From contig CALDTK010000108.1 of the NCBI GenBank assembly GCA_937924035.1, positions 1 to 56,366 of the forward strand: a stretch of 56,366 nt of DNA. Direction: 5' to 3'. The position numbers were made by a program, and so were the translations under genes. Below the pieces are notes generated by a model that was not told where the DNA came from, did no database searches, and saw nothing but the letters and a program-made list of their open reading frames with translations. Positions 27,849 through 36,387 of the stretch are shown here, piece after piece. Every line of letters starts with the position of its first letter. The stretch's first letter is position 1. This DNA is from an uncultured Saprospiraceae bacterium (GTDB lineage Bacteria; Bacteroidota; Bacteroidia; Chitinophagales; Saprospiraceae).

Positions 27849-28463
27849 TTAACCCATTTCTTGCTTAACTTCTGTGACCTCAGGTATCATACGCTTTAGC
27901 ATAGATTCTATACCACTTTTTAAAGTTACTGTTGAAGAAGGACAGCCGCTACAACTGCCTTGCATGATTACGGTTACCACGCCTTCCTTGAAACTCTTTA
28001 AGGCAATATTACCTCCATCCATTTCAACTGCTGGTCGGACGTATGTATCGATTAGTTCCTCGATTTTCGTGACGATGGCTTCATCATCGCCAGAGTACTC
28101 GTAATTGGCGCGTCGCTCAGCCTCCATTGCTTCTGATGCTTCCGCAAAACCTTCCTTGACAATTTCATGGCCTTCTTCGATCCACTTCTTGATGAAGGAC
28201 TTGGCTTGTAACATGATATCGTCCCAAGCGTAATTGAACTCTTTCGTAATCGTTACGAAGTTGTTGCAGATATAAACACCCTTGACGTAAGGTTGCTTAA
28301 ACAGTTCAGAAGCAAGCTTACTCCATTCATCAGCCAATTCAACTTCTCTAAAATCGGCTGTGCCTGTATAAAGCATGCGATTCGTTACAAACTTCAGAGA
28401 TTCCGGATTTGGAGTTTGCTCTGTGTAAAGCATTACAGGACTTTTCGTTGTAGTAGCGGACAT
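27849..28463 (-). CDS. NfuA-like iron-sulfur scaffold protein
   Basis: The 204-residue protein has a Nfu N-terminal domain (YTEQTPNPESLKFVTNRML), a middle acidic-basic linker, and a C-terminal NifU domain (VRPAVEMDGGNIALKSF and GSCSGCPSSTVTLKSGIESML) with the CxxC that binds a [4Fe-4S] cluster for delivery to apo-proteins. This order fits Nfu-type proteins of Bacteroidota and mitochondria. It has its own terminator. A 13-base variant of the iterated motif (one base deleted) is at 28138-28150. Confidence 0.9.
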   Translation of the reverse strand: MSATTTKSPVMLYTEQTPNPESLKFVTNRMLYTGTADFREVELADEWSKLASELFKQPYVKGVYICNNFVTITKEFNYAWDDIMLQAKSFIKKWIEEGHEIVKEGFAEASEAMEAERRANYEYSGDDEAIVTKIEELIDTYVRPAVEMDGGNIALKSFKEGVVTVIMQGSCSGCPSSTVTLKSGIESMLKRMIPEVTEVKQEMG

Positions 28464-28534
28464 GATGATGTGTTTATCTAGCTTTATAAACCGCCAGAGG
28501 GCAGTCAGGTTGTTAGAACTTCTTGAACAGGTTC

Positions 28535-30349
28535 TTAGTCTTCTGTTTTCTTGGAGGGTTGCTTTCTGTGAAAAGGCTTTTTGCGGCCCACTGGTTCTTT
28601 TCCATTTGATGTTTTGTACATCTTAGGGAGTTTAGAGGCGATAGCTTCAGTCTCTTGGTTGACTTCCAAGAGCGTATCTTCCCACTCGTCAATTTTTTCA
28701 GTGACAACCTTAGATTTTGTCTTAGCTCCAGATGTCCTTTTGCCTTTAGGCTTCAGCTTTCTCACAGGAGTTTCTTTGCTGACTTTTGGAGTGTGTTGAC
28801 CAGAGAGTCCTAGAGGAGTATCCTCCCAATTCGCTTCCTTTTCTTTTTTGGTAGCTCTAGATTTTAGCTTGGAAGACTCGTTTTGCTTTCCAGCCGGTTT
28901 CCTTCTTGGTTTTCGAGCTACCTTCTTTGGCTTAGGGCTTTTTTCGAGGCCAAACAATCCCCCAAAGTCAATCGCCATAACTGCAGATGCGTCCTTTACA
29001 ATTGGAGTTAAGACACGTAAAGGAATCGGTCGGCGAACACGCGTATTTTTAGTCTTAGTGGCGGCTGAGGTTTTCTCTTTTCTCTTCTCAGGTGAGTTCT
29101 TGACCCTTGAAGATACTTTTGGACCAGAAGCTATGATTGTATCGTTGCCTTGCTTGGTTTTAGCGGAAGCTTTATTCTGTTTGATGCTTGATGATATAGG
29201 TGCTGAACTGGTGTCATCTGCGAAGTACCAGAGTTCATCAACAAGTTCTATAGATGTCCCTGAGACCTGTATGCCATTCCAGATAGATCGACCGAGTCTG
29301 CTATTGTTGCGCCGTTGTTTCCGTGCTGGTTTTGAAAATCCAGCGCTTGTAGTTTTAGCTCGCGGAGAGGTTTGTTTTTGAGTTTTAGTGACAGCTTTTT
29401 TAGGCTGATTAGAAGCTCCTCTGGTAGGTCGATCGGTAGCCTGCCTTTTCAACGAATTTGCTACTGGTTTTTCGGCTGATCTACTTGCTACTTTTTTGTC
29501 AGTAGTATTTTTGGTAGGAGCTTGAGGACGTCTTTCTGAACGTGCCCTTGTAGGCTTCTTTTGCTCTTTCTTTGATTTCGTGGAAGGGGATTTAAGCCCA
29601 TCCTCTTTAGAAATTACTTTATTAATAAGACCCAATTTTTGAAGAGCTCGCAGGCTAGCGAGCTGTTCGGCGGACTTTTTATTGAAGTCGTCGGCTAACG
29701 AAACTTGCTCGCCATTCACCAGAACAGCCACTTTGAAACGGTCACGACGGTCTTGCTTGAATTTATTGAGCAACTTATAAGTGACTTGCATCCCGTTTTT
29801 CTGGCAATACTCTAGCAACTGACTTTTGTAATTGTCATCAACGGTTTCTAGCTCATGCATATCTACATAAAGCTTAAGCATTCTCTGAATGACAAATCGC
29901 TCAGTACCTCTATAACCTTTCTCCAAATAGACTGCGCCGACCAATGCTTCTACTGCATTTCCAAGCATAGAGGAGCTAAGCCGCGTGCGGTTGTATTCTG
30001 TCAATAGGACATCGAGTCCCATTTGGTCACCGATGTAATTTAGACTTTTACGCTTTACGATTTTAGAGCGCATTTTCGTTAGAAAACCTTCGTCTCCATT
30101 TGGATACTTTTTGAAGAGGTATTCAGCGACGATGGTGCCTAGGACAGCATCACCCAAGTATTCAAGACGCTCATTGTTGGTCTGGGCGAAGTCTCTTGTG
30201 GCTTGATTGCTCTTATGAGAGAAGGCCAACTTGAAGATAGAAAGTCGGGCAGGCACAAAGCCTGTCATTTGGCGAACGCGCTGCGCCAAATTTTTGTCTT
30301 TCGAGAAGTAGAGGTTATAGATCCTGAGAAAAAACCGAAGTATGAGCAC
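28535..30349 (-). CDS. rnc: Ribonuclease III with a long basic C-terminal tail
   Basis: Residues 1-245 are RNase III: the signature NERLEYLGDAVL at 59-70, a second acidic site GNAVEALVGAVYLEKG at 130-145, and a dsRNA-binding domain at about 174-243 (YKSQLLEYCQKNGMQVTYKLL, SAEQLASLRALQKL). It cuts double-stranded RNA for rRNA and mRNA processing. N131 stands where E. coli has D114. Residues 250-604 are a Lys/Arg/Ser/Thr-rich, probably disordered tail with two related motifs, NWEDTPLGL (507-515) and EWEDTLLEV (555-563), and a hydrophobic island NGIQVSGTSIELVDELWYF. Standard RNase III is about 225-250 residues. The start is GTG at 30349. Confidence 0.9.
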   Translation of the reverse strand: MLILRFFLRIYNLYFSKDKNLAQRVRQMTGFVPARLSIFKLAFSHKSNQATRDFAQTNNERLEYLGDAVLGTIVAEYLFKKYPNGDEGFLTKMRSKIVKRKSLNYIGDQMGLDVLLTEYNRTRLSSSMLGNAVEALVGAVYLEKGYRGTERFVIQRMLKLYVDMHELETVDDNYKSQLLEYCQKNGMQVTYKLLNKFKQDRRDRFKVAVLVNGEQVSLADDFNKKSAEQLASLRALQKLGLINKVISKEDGLKSPSTKSKKEQKKPTRARSERRPQAPTKNTTDKKVASRSAEKPVANSLKRQATDRPTRGASNQPKKAVTKTQKQTSPRAKTTSAGFSKPARKQRRNNSRLGRSIWNGIQVSGTSIELVDELWYFADDTSSAPISSSIKQNKASAKTKQGNDTIIASGPKVSSRVKNSPEKRKEKTSAATKTKNTRVRRPIPLRVLTPIVKDASAVMAIDFGGLFGLEKSPKPKKVARKPRRKPAGKQNESSKLKSRATKKEKEANWEDTPLGLSGQHTPKVSKETPVRKLKPKGKRTSGAKTKSKVVTEKIDEWEDTLLEVNQETEAIASKLPKMYKTSNGKEPVGRKKPFHRKQPSKKTED

Positions 30350-30812
30350 AAAAAAGTATTGACGTATGTTGTCTCACGGCTAGCGCATGACAGCAAAGGA
30401 TGATACGCCGAGCCCTTTCAGTAGCTTTTGGCTAAAGTAGGACGGCGATCGAAAGTTCAATACTTATATAGGTGCTTCCTCTGCTAACTAGCTTGTGTTG
30501 AGTCGATTAGGTCGTTACTCTTTTCTCGGATGGGATTGATGTTAACCAAGTCTGCAGAAGGATAATTTCCTTGTGCGGGCTCACCTGTGCGTTACATTCA
30601 ATCAAGGAATTCATAAGAGAATTCATCACCAAGACCCTTTTGAAAGGAGTCACGTTGCTTTCGCCAAAACCCAATAGCCGTTGCTGGGGGTAAGCTTACC
30701 TTCTATAAGGTATTGAAAAGTATGGGGACACGTGGTTCGCATCCTTACCACAAAGAAACGTAAAAGTCTAGCTACTAGGTACATTGATTATCAAAGGACC
30801 GTAAAGAGTCGT
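30350..30812. other. 463-base intergenic region with one iterated motif copy
   Basis: No gene is seen between rnc and the anti-sigma-like gene. The region holds an exact iterated 14-mer (30657-30670) and a 12-base perfect palindrome GGTAAGCTTACC (30689-30700). In Bacteroidota rnc usually follows fabF, which is absent here. Confidence 0.6.
30657..30670 (+). repeat. Intergenic copy of iterated 14-mer
   Basis: Exact GCTTTCGCCAAAAC outside any gene, the second non-coding copy besides the one at 18965. Confidence 0.9.
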
Positions 30813-31343
30813 CTACTTCAAAGCATCGAAGATGACCTCTTGAGACAACGCTTCATCTACCTGGCCGTCATCTGCCCAGTCGAGAAGAACATCCTCGACA
30901 GGTGAAAACATAAGCTCGTTATCTTCAAAAGTGTACGACTCATCGTCAAGTAAAAAGGCCAAAGGGTCTGCTGTTTCAGCTTCAAAACTGGCAACAAGTT
31001 CTGCTGAAATAGCTGCATTCGTCCTCGCATAATTTGAATCAGATTCAGCTGAGGAATAAATGCTGAATGTAAGAAGTGAACCGATCATAAGTGCGATAGC
31101 TGCCGCGGCTGCTTTTATCCATGTCCGCTTACGATGTACCACACGTAGCGAAGACTCTGGCCTTACCTTGGGAGAATCATCGAGTGGCACAGCTTGAAGA
31201 GCAGCACTTCCAAGGCTATGCAGTCTATCCATATCTGTCGAAGACGCAGTTTCTGTCTCACCTTGCTTTCGCAAACGGGCAAGAATAGGACTAAGTCCTT
31301 CAAGTTCGCGTTGAACGTCTTGATGTGGTGTGTTGCTACTCAT
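30813..31343 (-). CDS. Probable anti-sigma factor (single-pass membrane protein)
   Basis: The 176-residue protein has a cytoplasmic N terminus of about 70 residues, a transmembrane segment WIKAAAAAIALMIGSLLTFSI and an outer, acidic C-terminal part (LLDDESYTFEDNELMFSPVEDVLLDWADD). It overlaps the upstream ECF sigma gene by four bases (ATGA), the usual arrangement for a sigma factor and its membrane anti-sigma partner. No zinc-finger motif of the ASD family was seen, so the role is inferred from topology and operon position. Confidence 0.7.
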   Translation of the reverse strand: MSSNTPHQDVQRELEGLSPILARLRKQGETETASSTDMDRLHSLGSAALQAVPLDDSPKVRPESSLRVVHRKRTWIKAAAAAIALMIGSLLTFSIYSSAESDSNYARTNAAISAELVASFEAETADPLAFLLDDESYTFEDNELMFSPVEDVLLDWADDGQVDEALSQEVIFDALK

Positions 31344-31906
31344 GGTGTTGAAATTGGAGCATGTTCTTGGACAAACGCAGTGACTTTTTGAACAGCATGA
31401 TGGTAGTTTGCTTTTAAAGTACCTTCGCTTTTTCCGAAGGTTTCCGCGAGAATAGCATAGGGGGTTTCTGCAAAATATCTTGCCTTGAACACGCTGCGTT
31501 GCTGAGGAGGTAGCATCTCAATGGCTTTTGCAAGAATCTCTTCGATCTCCGAGCCGTTATACCCATTAGATTCAGATACTCGGTCTTGAATTCCAAGTTG
31601 CTCGTCGTTGGTTTTGCCGAAAGGTGCAGAAGCATTGCGTTTTCGCTTTCTTAGAAAATCGAGTGCTTCATTAGAAGCGATCCGATAGAGCCAACTGTAC
31701 AAAGAACTATCCGCTTTAAAAGACTTGATTCCTCTAAGAACTTTGATCAACGCATTTTGATAAACATCCTCTGCATCTGCCTCGACAGTCACGATAGATC
31801 TTATGCGCTGAAAGAGTCTTGGTCCGAACTGTTCCGTAAGCGCACGCATAGCTGCATCTCTCTCGCTAGAAAGTGATAAGCCATGTACGATTTCAGATTC
31901 AGTCAT
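31340..31906 (-). CDS. ECF-type RNA polymerase sigma factor
   Basis: A sigma-70 family regulator with region 2 (RIRSIVTVEADAEDVYQNALIKVLRGIKSF, then LYSWLYRIASNEALDFLRKR) and region 4 (IEMLPPQQRSVFKARYFAE, then ILAETFGKSEGTLKANYHHA). These bind promoter -10 and -35 DNA. A 4-base overlap couples it to the anti-sigma-like gene. The frame opens at GTG 31915, but ATG at 31906 is the better start. Its target genes cannot be read from the window. Confidence 0.9.
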   Translation of the reverse strand: MTESEIVHGLSLSSERDAAMRALTEQFGPRLFQRIRSIVTVEADAEDVYQNALIKVLRGIKSFKADSSLYSWLYRIASNEALDFLRKRKRNASAPFGKTNDEQLGIQDRVSESNGYNGSEIEEILAKAIEMLPPQQRSVFKARYFAETPYAILAETFGKSEGTLKANYHHAVQKVTAFVQEHAPISTP

Positions 31907-31974
31907 CGATGTCACATTGGTTGGACGAGATGAAAGGAGTAAGGTTTAATTTTTCGGCACTGGTTATTGTGACT

Positions 31975-32925
31975 TCATGCTGGAGTGCTCAGGTTAATTC
32001 TATCGAGGTGCAATAACATTTGCCCTTCCTCAGTAGCATGATACATTGGAGCAAAACGATGGTTCCACTTCAAACAGCTCCCATAGTAGCTTGTGTGTTC
32101 GAATATTTGACGAGCATAGGTCTCTTCAAAAGCACTGAGCTGAACGATGAACTCACCATTGGTCGCTTGAATTTCTTCAACGGTGAGTCCATGAAGCGGG
32201 CTGGTATCATCAATAGGGTGCACCACCGTCCAATTCAGCGGTAACAAGGCTACCTCAGCTCGTTCAAGGTCAAGCGATTCAAATTTTCGTTTTCGTTTGC
32301 CATTGCTTTCAGCAATCCAGGAGTAGACAATCTGTGCTGATACATTTATGAGCTTGGTTGAAGACCTATTAGCAAGTCGAAATTGAAAAGAGAGTCCTTC
32401 ATTGAATGGAGCAATGAGTGCGTTTTCGGAAAAAATAATAATTCTACTGGGTCTTGAAAAACGCGCAAAGAGCAAGCCTGTAGCGAGTGCTAAGCTCATC
32501 AAGCCAACCAATGCACCTAGTGCAGCTAGCATTTGGTGAGGTAAATCAATCGGTGACATTGAGCCATAACCCACTGTTGTGAACGTTTGGACACTAAAAA
32601 AGAAGCACTCAAGCAGTGTTTGATACCATGGTCCTGCTGAAAGTCCACTTATGCCGCTTGAGCCAAGCAAGAAAAAAAGCCCTCCAAGCACGAAGTTGAC
32701 GATGATATAGTAAGCAAGTACACAAGCGAAGAACTTCCACCATGGCATTTCGATCAACCACTGGTAGGCAAAACGATCCCCATATCCCGTACGCTCTACA
32801 TTGAAATTTCCATCTTTGTTCACCAGTTTAATGCCTTCCTCTGATACCTTTTCTCCAAAGCCAAGGTCATCAAGCTGCTCTGCCTCCGTTTCGGGCAAGC
32901 GGTTACGAAATGGATTTAAACGCAT
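31975..32925 (-). CDS. Inward-rectifier type potassium channel (KirBac-like)
   Basis: The selectivity filter TTVGYG is at residues 119-124 of the TTG-started frame, between helix 1 (MPWWKFFACVLAYYIIVNFVL, about 63-83) and helix 2 (MLAALGALVGLMSLALATGLLFARF). The C-terminal half is an immunoglobulin-like cytoplasmic domain (FRLANRSSTKLINVSAQIVYSW), as in KirBac. It forms a tetrameric K+ channel in the inner membrane. The frame opens with TTG at 32934, but ATG at 32925 fits better: a consensus TACGTTTG box ends six bases before it and overlaps the TTG. It is divergent from the acyltransferase at 33004. Confidence 0.9.
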   Translation of the reverse strand: MRLNPFRNRLPETEAEQLDDLGFGEKVSEEGIKLVNKDGNFNVERTGYGDRFAYQWLIEMPWWKFFACVLAYYIIVNFVLGGLFFLLGSSGISGLSAGPWYQTLLECFFFSVQTFTTVGYGSMSPIDLPHQMLAALGALVGLMSLALATGLLFARFSRPSRIIIFSENALIAPFNEGLSFQFRLANRSSTKLINVSAQIVYSWIAESNGKRKRKFESLDLERAEVALLPLNWTVVHPIDDTSPLHGLTVEEIQATNGEFIVQLSAFEETYARQIFEHTSYYGSCLKWNHRFAPMYHATEEGQMLLHLDRINLSTPA

Positions 32926-32931
32926 AGGCTT

Positions 32932-32939
32932 CAAACGTA
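32932..32939 (-). promoter_or_regulatory. Consensus -7 box before the KirBac-like gene
   Basis: TACGTTTG on the minus strand ends six bases before ATG 32925 and covers the alternative TTG start, which argues for the ATG. Confidence 0.45.
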
Positions 32940-33003
32940 ATGGTCATCTAGCTGGTTTTCTAATTAGCTAGTTTGATGTAATCTAGTGTTCTTAATTCAG
33001 CTC

Positions 33004-33567
33004 ATGTCCCTTACCAAAAGCATATCTTCCTGGGTTTTTAGGAAATGGGGGTGGTCTATAGAGGGACCTTTGCCCTATGATGTACCAAAATGCCTGGTAG
33101 TAGTCTACCCACATACCAGCAATTGGGACTTCCCGATAGGCGTACTCTTTCGAGAGGTTACTGGAATTGATATTGGATTTGTTGGGAAGCACACGCTTTT
33201 CAAACCTCCTTTCGGATGGATTATGCGGTGGTTAGGAGGCAAACCAGTTGTTCGAACGGGTAATACCAATTTTGTGGACGGAGTCGCTAAGATTTTTGAA
33301 GAAAATGAGACCTTCCGCCTATGTCTTACCCCAGAAGGGACGCGGTCAAAAACGGAGAAAATAAAGAGCGGATTTCACTACATGGCGGTGGCTGCTGGTG
33401 TACCGATCGTTTGGTGTGCCTTTGAATGGGACACCAAAACGATGCGTTGGAGCGATCCGTATGAGGTAACCGAAGACTACGAGGAGACCTTAAGAGCTTT
33501 CCATGACTTTTTTAGGGGTACGGTCGGCTATGCGCCTGAGTTGGCGTATGAGATACCTGCAATTTGA
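33004..33567 (+). CDS. Lysophospholipid acyltransferase family protein
   Basis: The HTSNWD motif (HxxxxD) near residue 37 and LTPEGTRSKTEKIKSGFHYMA near residue 110 are the acyl- and glycerophosphate-binding motifs of the PlsC family. PVVRTGNTNF lies between. It transfers an acyl group to a lysolipid at the inner membrane; the short length (about 187 residues) suggests one of the compact members. The frame opens at GTG 32986, but ATG 33004 (MSLTKSIS) seems the better start. The gene is followed by the MtfA-like gene after 61 bases. Confidence 0.88.
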   Translation: MSLTKSISSWVFRKWGWSIEGPLPYDVPKCLVVVYPHTSNWDFPIGVLFREVTGIDIGFVGKHTLFKPPFGWIMRWLGGKPVVRTGNTNFVDGVAKIFEENETFRLCLTPEGTRSKTEKIKSGFHYMAVAAGVPIVWCAFEWDTKTMRWSDPYEVTEDYEETLRAFHDFFRGTVGYAPELAYEIPAI

Positions 33568-33628
33568 ACCAAGTTTTCTGTAGTCCAAAGCACGAAGGAA
33601 TCTTTATCAACCGCGAACCTGAAAACCT

Positions 33629-34438
33629 ATGGATCCACGCTACCTAGTCATTGCAGTTTTACTTCTCATTTTGATAGGGGCAGGGGTCTATCTCTTTTGG
33701 AAATCCCGACGAAGCTTACCTGAGGAAGCAGTGCCTAAAGAGTGGATTGCGATACTCAAAAAAAGGGTACGCTATTTTAGAGAACTTTCTCCTCAACGAC
33801 AGGCCGTGTTCGCCAAACGCGTCCAAGGCTTTCTCAATGAAATTACGATCAATGGTGCTGATACTACGGTAACACTGACGGATAGTCTCCTTATTGCAGC
33901 GAGCGCTCAGATTCCACTTTTCGGATTTCCTGATTGGCACTATCCGAATATTGATGAAGTGATTTTGCATCGAGCAAACTTTGCGCGAGACTTTGATCCA
34001 GACTCTCCAGACCGGAACATTCTCGGGATGGTTGGAAATCGTGAATTGAAACGTGCCATGGTGTTAAGCAAACCAGCACTGCACGAAGGCTTCGGTCGAC
34101 ATACCGATTCAAACGTAGGCGTTCACGAATTCGCACACCTACTCGACATGAGCGATGGTGACGTTGATGGGTCGCCAGACTACTATTTGGAAGATGGCCT
34201 AGCCGGACCATGGATGCGCCTAGTAGAGAAAGAGATGCGTAAGATTATTCAAGGAGAAAGCATACTCGATGAATATGGCGCAACCAACGAGGCTGAGTTC
34301 TTCGCTGTCGCTACGGAGTATTTCTTCTTTCGTCCTGATGATCTCAAGGAAGACCACCCCAAGCTTTATGGGATGCTAGAAGACATCTTTCGGCAAGACC
34401 CAACGCAGGCTAATCTGGCAGAGGCGTATCGAGAATAA
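33629..34438 (+). CDS. MtfA-like zinc metallopeptidase (M90 family)
   Basis: The 269-residue protein has an N-terminal membrane anchor (YLVIAVLLLILIGAGVYLFW) and an M90-type catalytic domain with HEFAHLLD at 166-173 (HExxH variant HEFAH) and a downstream glutamate in NEAEFFAVATEYFF as third ligand. E. coli MtfA lacks the membrane segment and binds the regulator Mlc; the substrate here is unknown. It ends at a repeat-rich region separating it from the convergent hutH. Confidence 0.88.
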   Translation: MDPRYLVIAVLLLILIGAGVYLFWKSRRSLPEEAVPKEWIAILKKRVRYFRELSPQRQAVFAKRVQGFLNEITINGADTTVTLTDSLLIAASAQIPLFGFPDWHYPNIDEVILHRANFARDFDPDSPDRNILGMVGNRELKRAMVLSKPALHEGFGRHTDSNVGVHEFAHLLDMSDGDVDGSPDYYLEDGLAGPWMRLVEKEMRKIIQGESILDEYGATNEAEFFAVATEYFFFRPDDLKEDHPKLYGMLEDIFRQDPTQANLAEAYRE

Positions 34439-34750
34439 AACCAACTGTCTTTTCGACTGGCGCTGGCGTAGCCGCGAAACGGAGAAATCTGTTGGAGGAA
34501 TAGATCTCTCCGCTACACGGCTGCGCCAGTTCCGGTCGAGATGACCAAGTCCGCTACACGGCTGTGCCCACTTGATAGGCGGTTTCCGCTAACAGACTTC
34601 TCAGTGAGCCATCTCATTGCTCGCTTGGGCAGATAGAGTCCTGCTTCGCTAACAGACTTCTCCGTGCACCGTCTCATTGCTCGCTTGGGCAGGTAGAGCC
34701 CAGCTTCGCTAACAGACTTCTCCGTGCACCGACGGCTACGCCAGTCAGGC
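34439..34750. repeat. 312-base repeat-rich region between mtfA-like and hutH
   Basis: It contains a direct repeat of 60 bases, 2.4 copies: 34587-34646, 34647-34706 and 34707-34731 (partial). Copy 1 and copy 2 differ at eight positions. A second short repeat, TCCGCTACACGGCTG, occurs twice upstream of it. An inverted repeat CTGGCGTAGCCG (34463-34474) and CGGCTACGCCAG (34733-34744) brackets almost the whole region. No protein-coding frame stands out. Confidence 0.8.
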
Positions 34751-36274
34751 TTAGTCGAAGTGACGGTTCAGCAGCTCCCCGCTCTTTACCAAGCCTTCCG
34801 CCCTCTCCATGTCGTAGGCAAAGATCCTATCCTCGGTGGCGTGAGTAATGTGCTTCCGCAAAACAGCATGTGCATGCTCGACGGCTGCTCCAGATTTTAG
34901 CGGACGTTGAAAGTCTAAGGCTTGACCTGCACAGAGTAACTCAATCGCAAGTACGCGCTCAAGATTACCAATGACGCGAAGCAACTTGCGACTTCCAATG
35001 CTGCCCATGCTCACATGATCTTCTTGCCCCATTCCAGTTGGAATAGAATCGGCCGAAGCAGGGAAACACTGCGTCTTGTTTTCAGAAACAAGCGCTGCAG
35101 CGGTGTATTGCAAAATCATATAGCCACTGTCAAGGCCGGCATCTTTCATCAGAAGGGTAGGCACATTTGGATGTGTTCCGAGCAAGCTCAAGTAGATGCG
35201 TCGTTCACTTATGCTACCCAACTCGGCCGCAGCAAGTGTCGCATAATCAATCGGTAAAGCCATTGGCTGACCGTGAAAACTACCGCCGCTGATCACCTCT
35301 TCATGTCCAACAAGTACGGGGTTGTCCGTCACGCTATTCAACTCAACAGTGAGCACATCGCTAAGGTGTTTCCAGGCATCGTAGCTCGCACCATGGACCT
35401 GCGGCATACAACGAATCGAATACGGATCCTGTACGCGATCGCAATCTGCATGAGCTGCAGGAATTTCACTACCCTGCATGTTTTGGCGTAAGCTAGATGC
35501 AACGTGAACAGCACCACTATGAGGTCGTAAAGCGTGTAGTCGCTCATCGAAAGGACTTGTAGCCGCCTGAATGCCGTCGACCATCATCGCCCCAATCAGG
35601 TTGGCGTGTTCTAGACAATTGCGCAAACGCTCTACCGCCAGCGTGGCGTGGGCGGCAATAAATTGCGTTCCATTAATCAAGGCCAATCCATCCTTAGGAC
35701 CAAGCTCTATAGCAGCCAACCCGTGCTCTGCATAAACTTCACTTGTCGGGCGTGCTTGAATACTTTCGTCAAAACCTTCATTTAGATAACCTTCACCTAT
35801 GAGTGGTAGGAATAAATGTGAAAGTGGGGCCAAATCGCCCGATGCACCCACGCTTCCTTGACTTGGAACGACAGGTGAAAATTGGTGGTTGATGAGCCAG
35901 AGAATCCGCTCTACCACAGCTGGGCTAATTCCGCTTTTGCCAAAACAAAGCGCATGAAGCTTTTGCACCAGCATGAGTCTAGAAACGATAATCGGAATCG
36001 GATTGCCCATCCCAACGCTATGACTTCGCAACAGCTTTTCTTGAAGAATTGCGCGTTGCTCCTTTGGGATAATCGTAGCGCACAACGGACCGAAGCCTGT
36101 GTTTATGCCGTAAGTCGCCGAATCAGATTGAGCAATTGCGACAATTTGATCGTGCGCGCTCACGATACCATGATGGACTTCAGCAGTAATCTGACCCTTG
36201 CTTTTAGCCTGAGCGAGTTGTAGCGCTAGTTCAGGAGTGAGTGTGTCGCTACCAAAAGAAAAAGACGGATTCAT
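34751..36274 (-). CDS. hutH: Histidine ammonia-lyase
   Basis: The 507-residue enzyme removes ammonia from histidine to give urocanate. The MIO cofactor-forming triad ASG lies at residues 144-146 in GSVGASGDLAPLSH; the catalytic tyrosine is at about 55 in ATYGINTGFG, followed by the family motifs NGTQFIAAHATLA, VQDPYSIRCMPQVHG and SVTDNPVL. Length is standard. No other hut gene is beside it. Two variant copies of the iterated 14-mer are in the gene (35480, 35933). It is convergent with the MtfA-like gene. Confidence 0.95.
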   Translation of the reverse strand: MNPSFSFGSDTLTPELALQLAQAKSKGQITAEVHHGIVSAHDQIVAIAQSDSATYGINTGFGPLCATIIPKEQRAILQEKLLRSHSVGMGNPIPIIVSRLMLVQKLHALCFGKSGISPAVVERILWLINHQFSPVVPSQGSVGASGDLAPLSHLFLPLIGEGYLNEGFDESIQARPTSEVYAEHGLAAIELGPKDGLALINGTQFIAAHATLAVERLRNCLEHANLIGAMMVDGIQAATSPFDERLHALRPHSGAVHVASSLRQNMQGSEIPAAHADCDRVQDPYSIRCMPQVHGASYDAWKHLSDVLTVELNSVTDNPVLVGHEEVISGGSFHGQPMALPIDYATLAAAELGSISERRIYLSLLGTHPNVPTLLMKDAGLDSGYMILQYTAAALVSENKTQCFPASADSIPTGMGQEDHVSMGSIGSRKLLRVIGNLERVLAIELLCAGQALDFQRPLKSGAAVEHAHAVLRKHITHATEDRIFAYDMERAEGLVKSGELLNRHFD

Positions 36275-36387
36275 AGGATGATGATTAGGGTTGCCGAAAG
36301 TACAATTTTGGACGTGACGATCAACATCTCCTCAATAGGGTAGAGAAGTAGGCTTAAGTAAAGGTTACGGCATAGCTTCGCGCGCAG

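Noticed and set aside
32986-33003. GTG start of the acyltransferase at 32986
   Set aside because: ATG 33004 gives a normal N terminus and the extra residues are atypical.
34587-34731. CRISPR-like direct repeats
   Set aside because: Only 2.4 contiguous copies with no spacers between them and no cas genes nearby.
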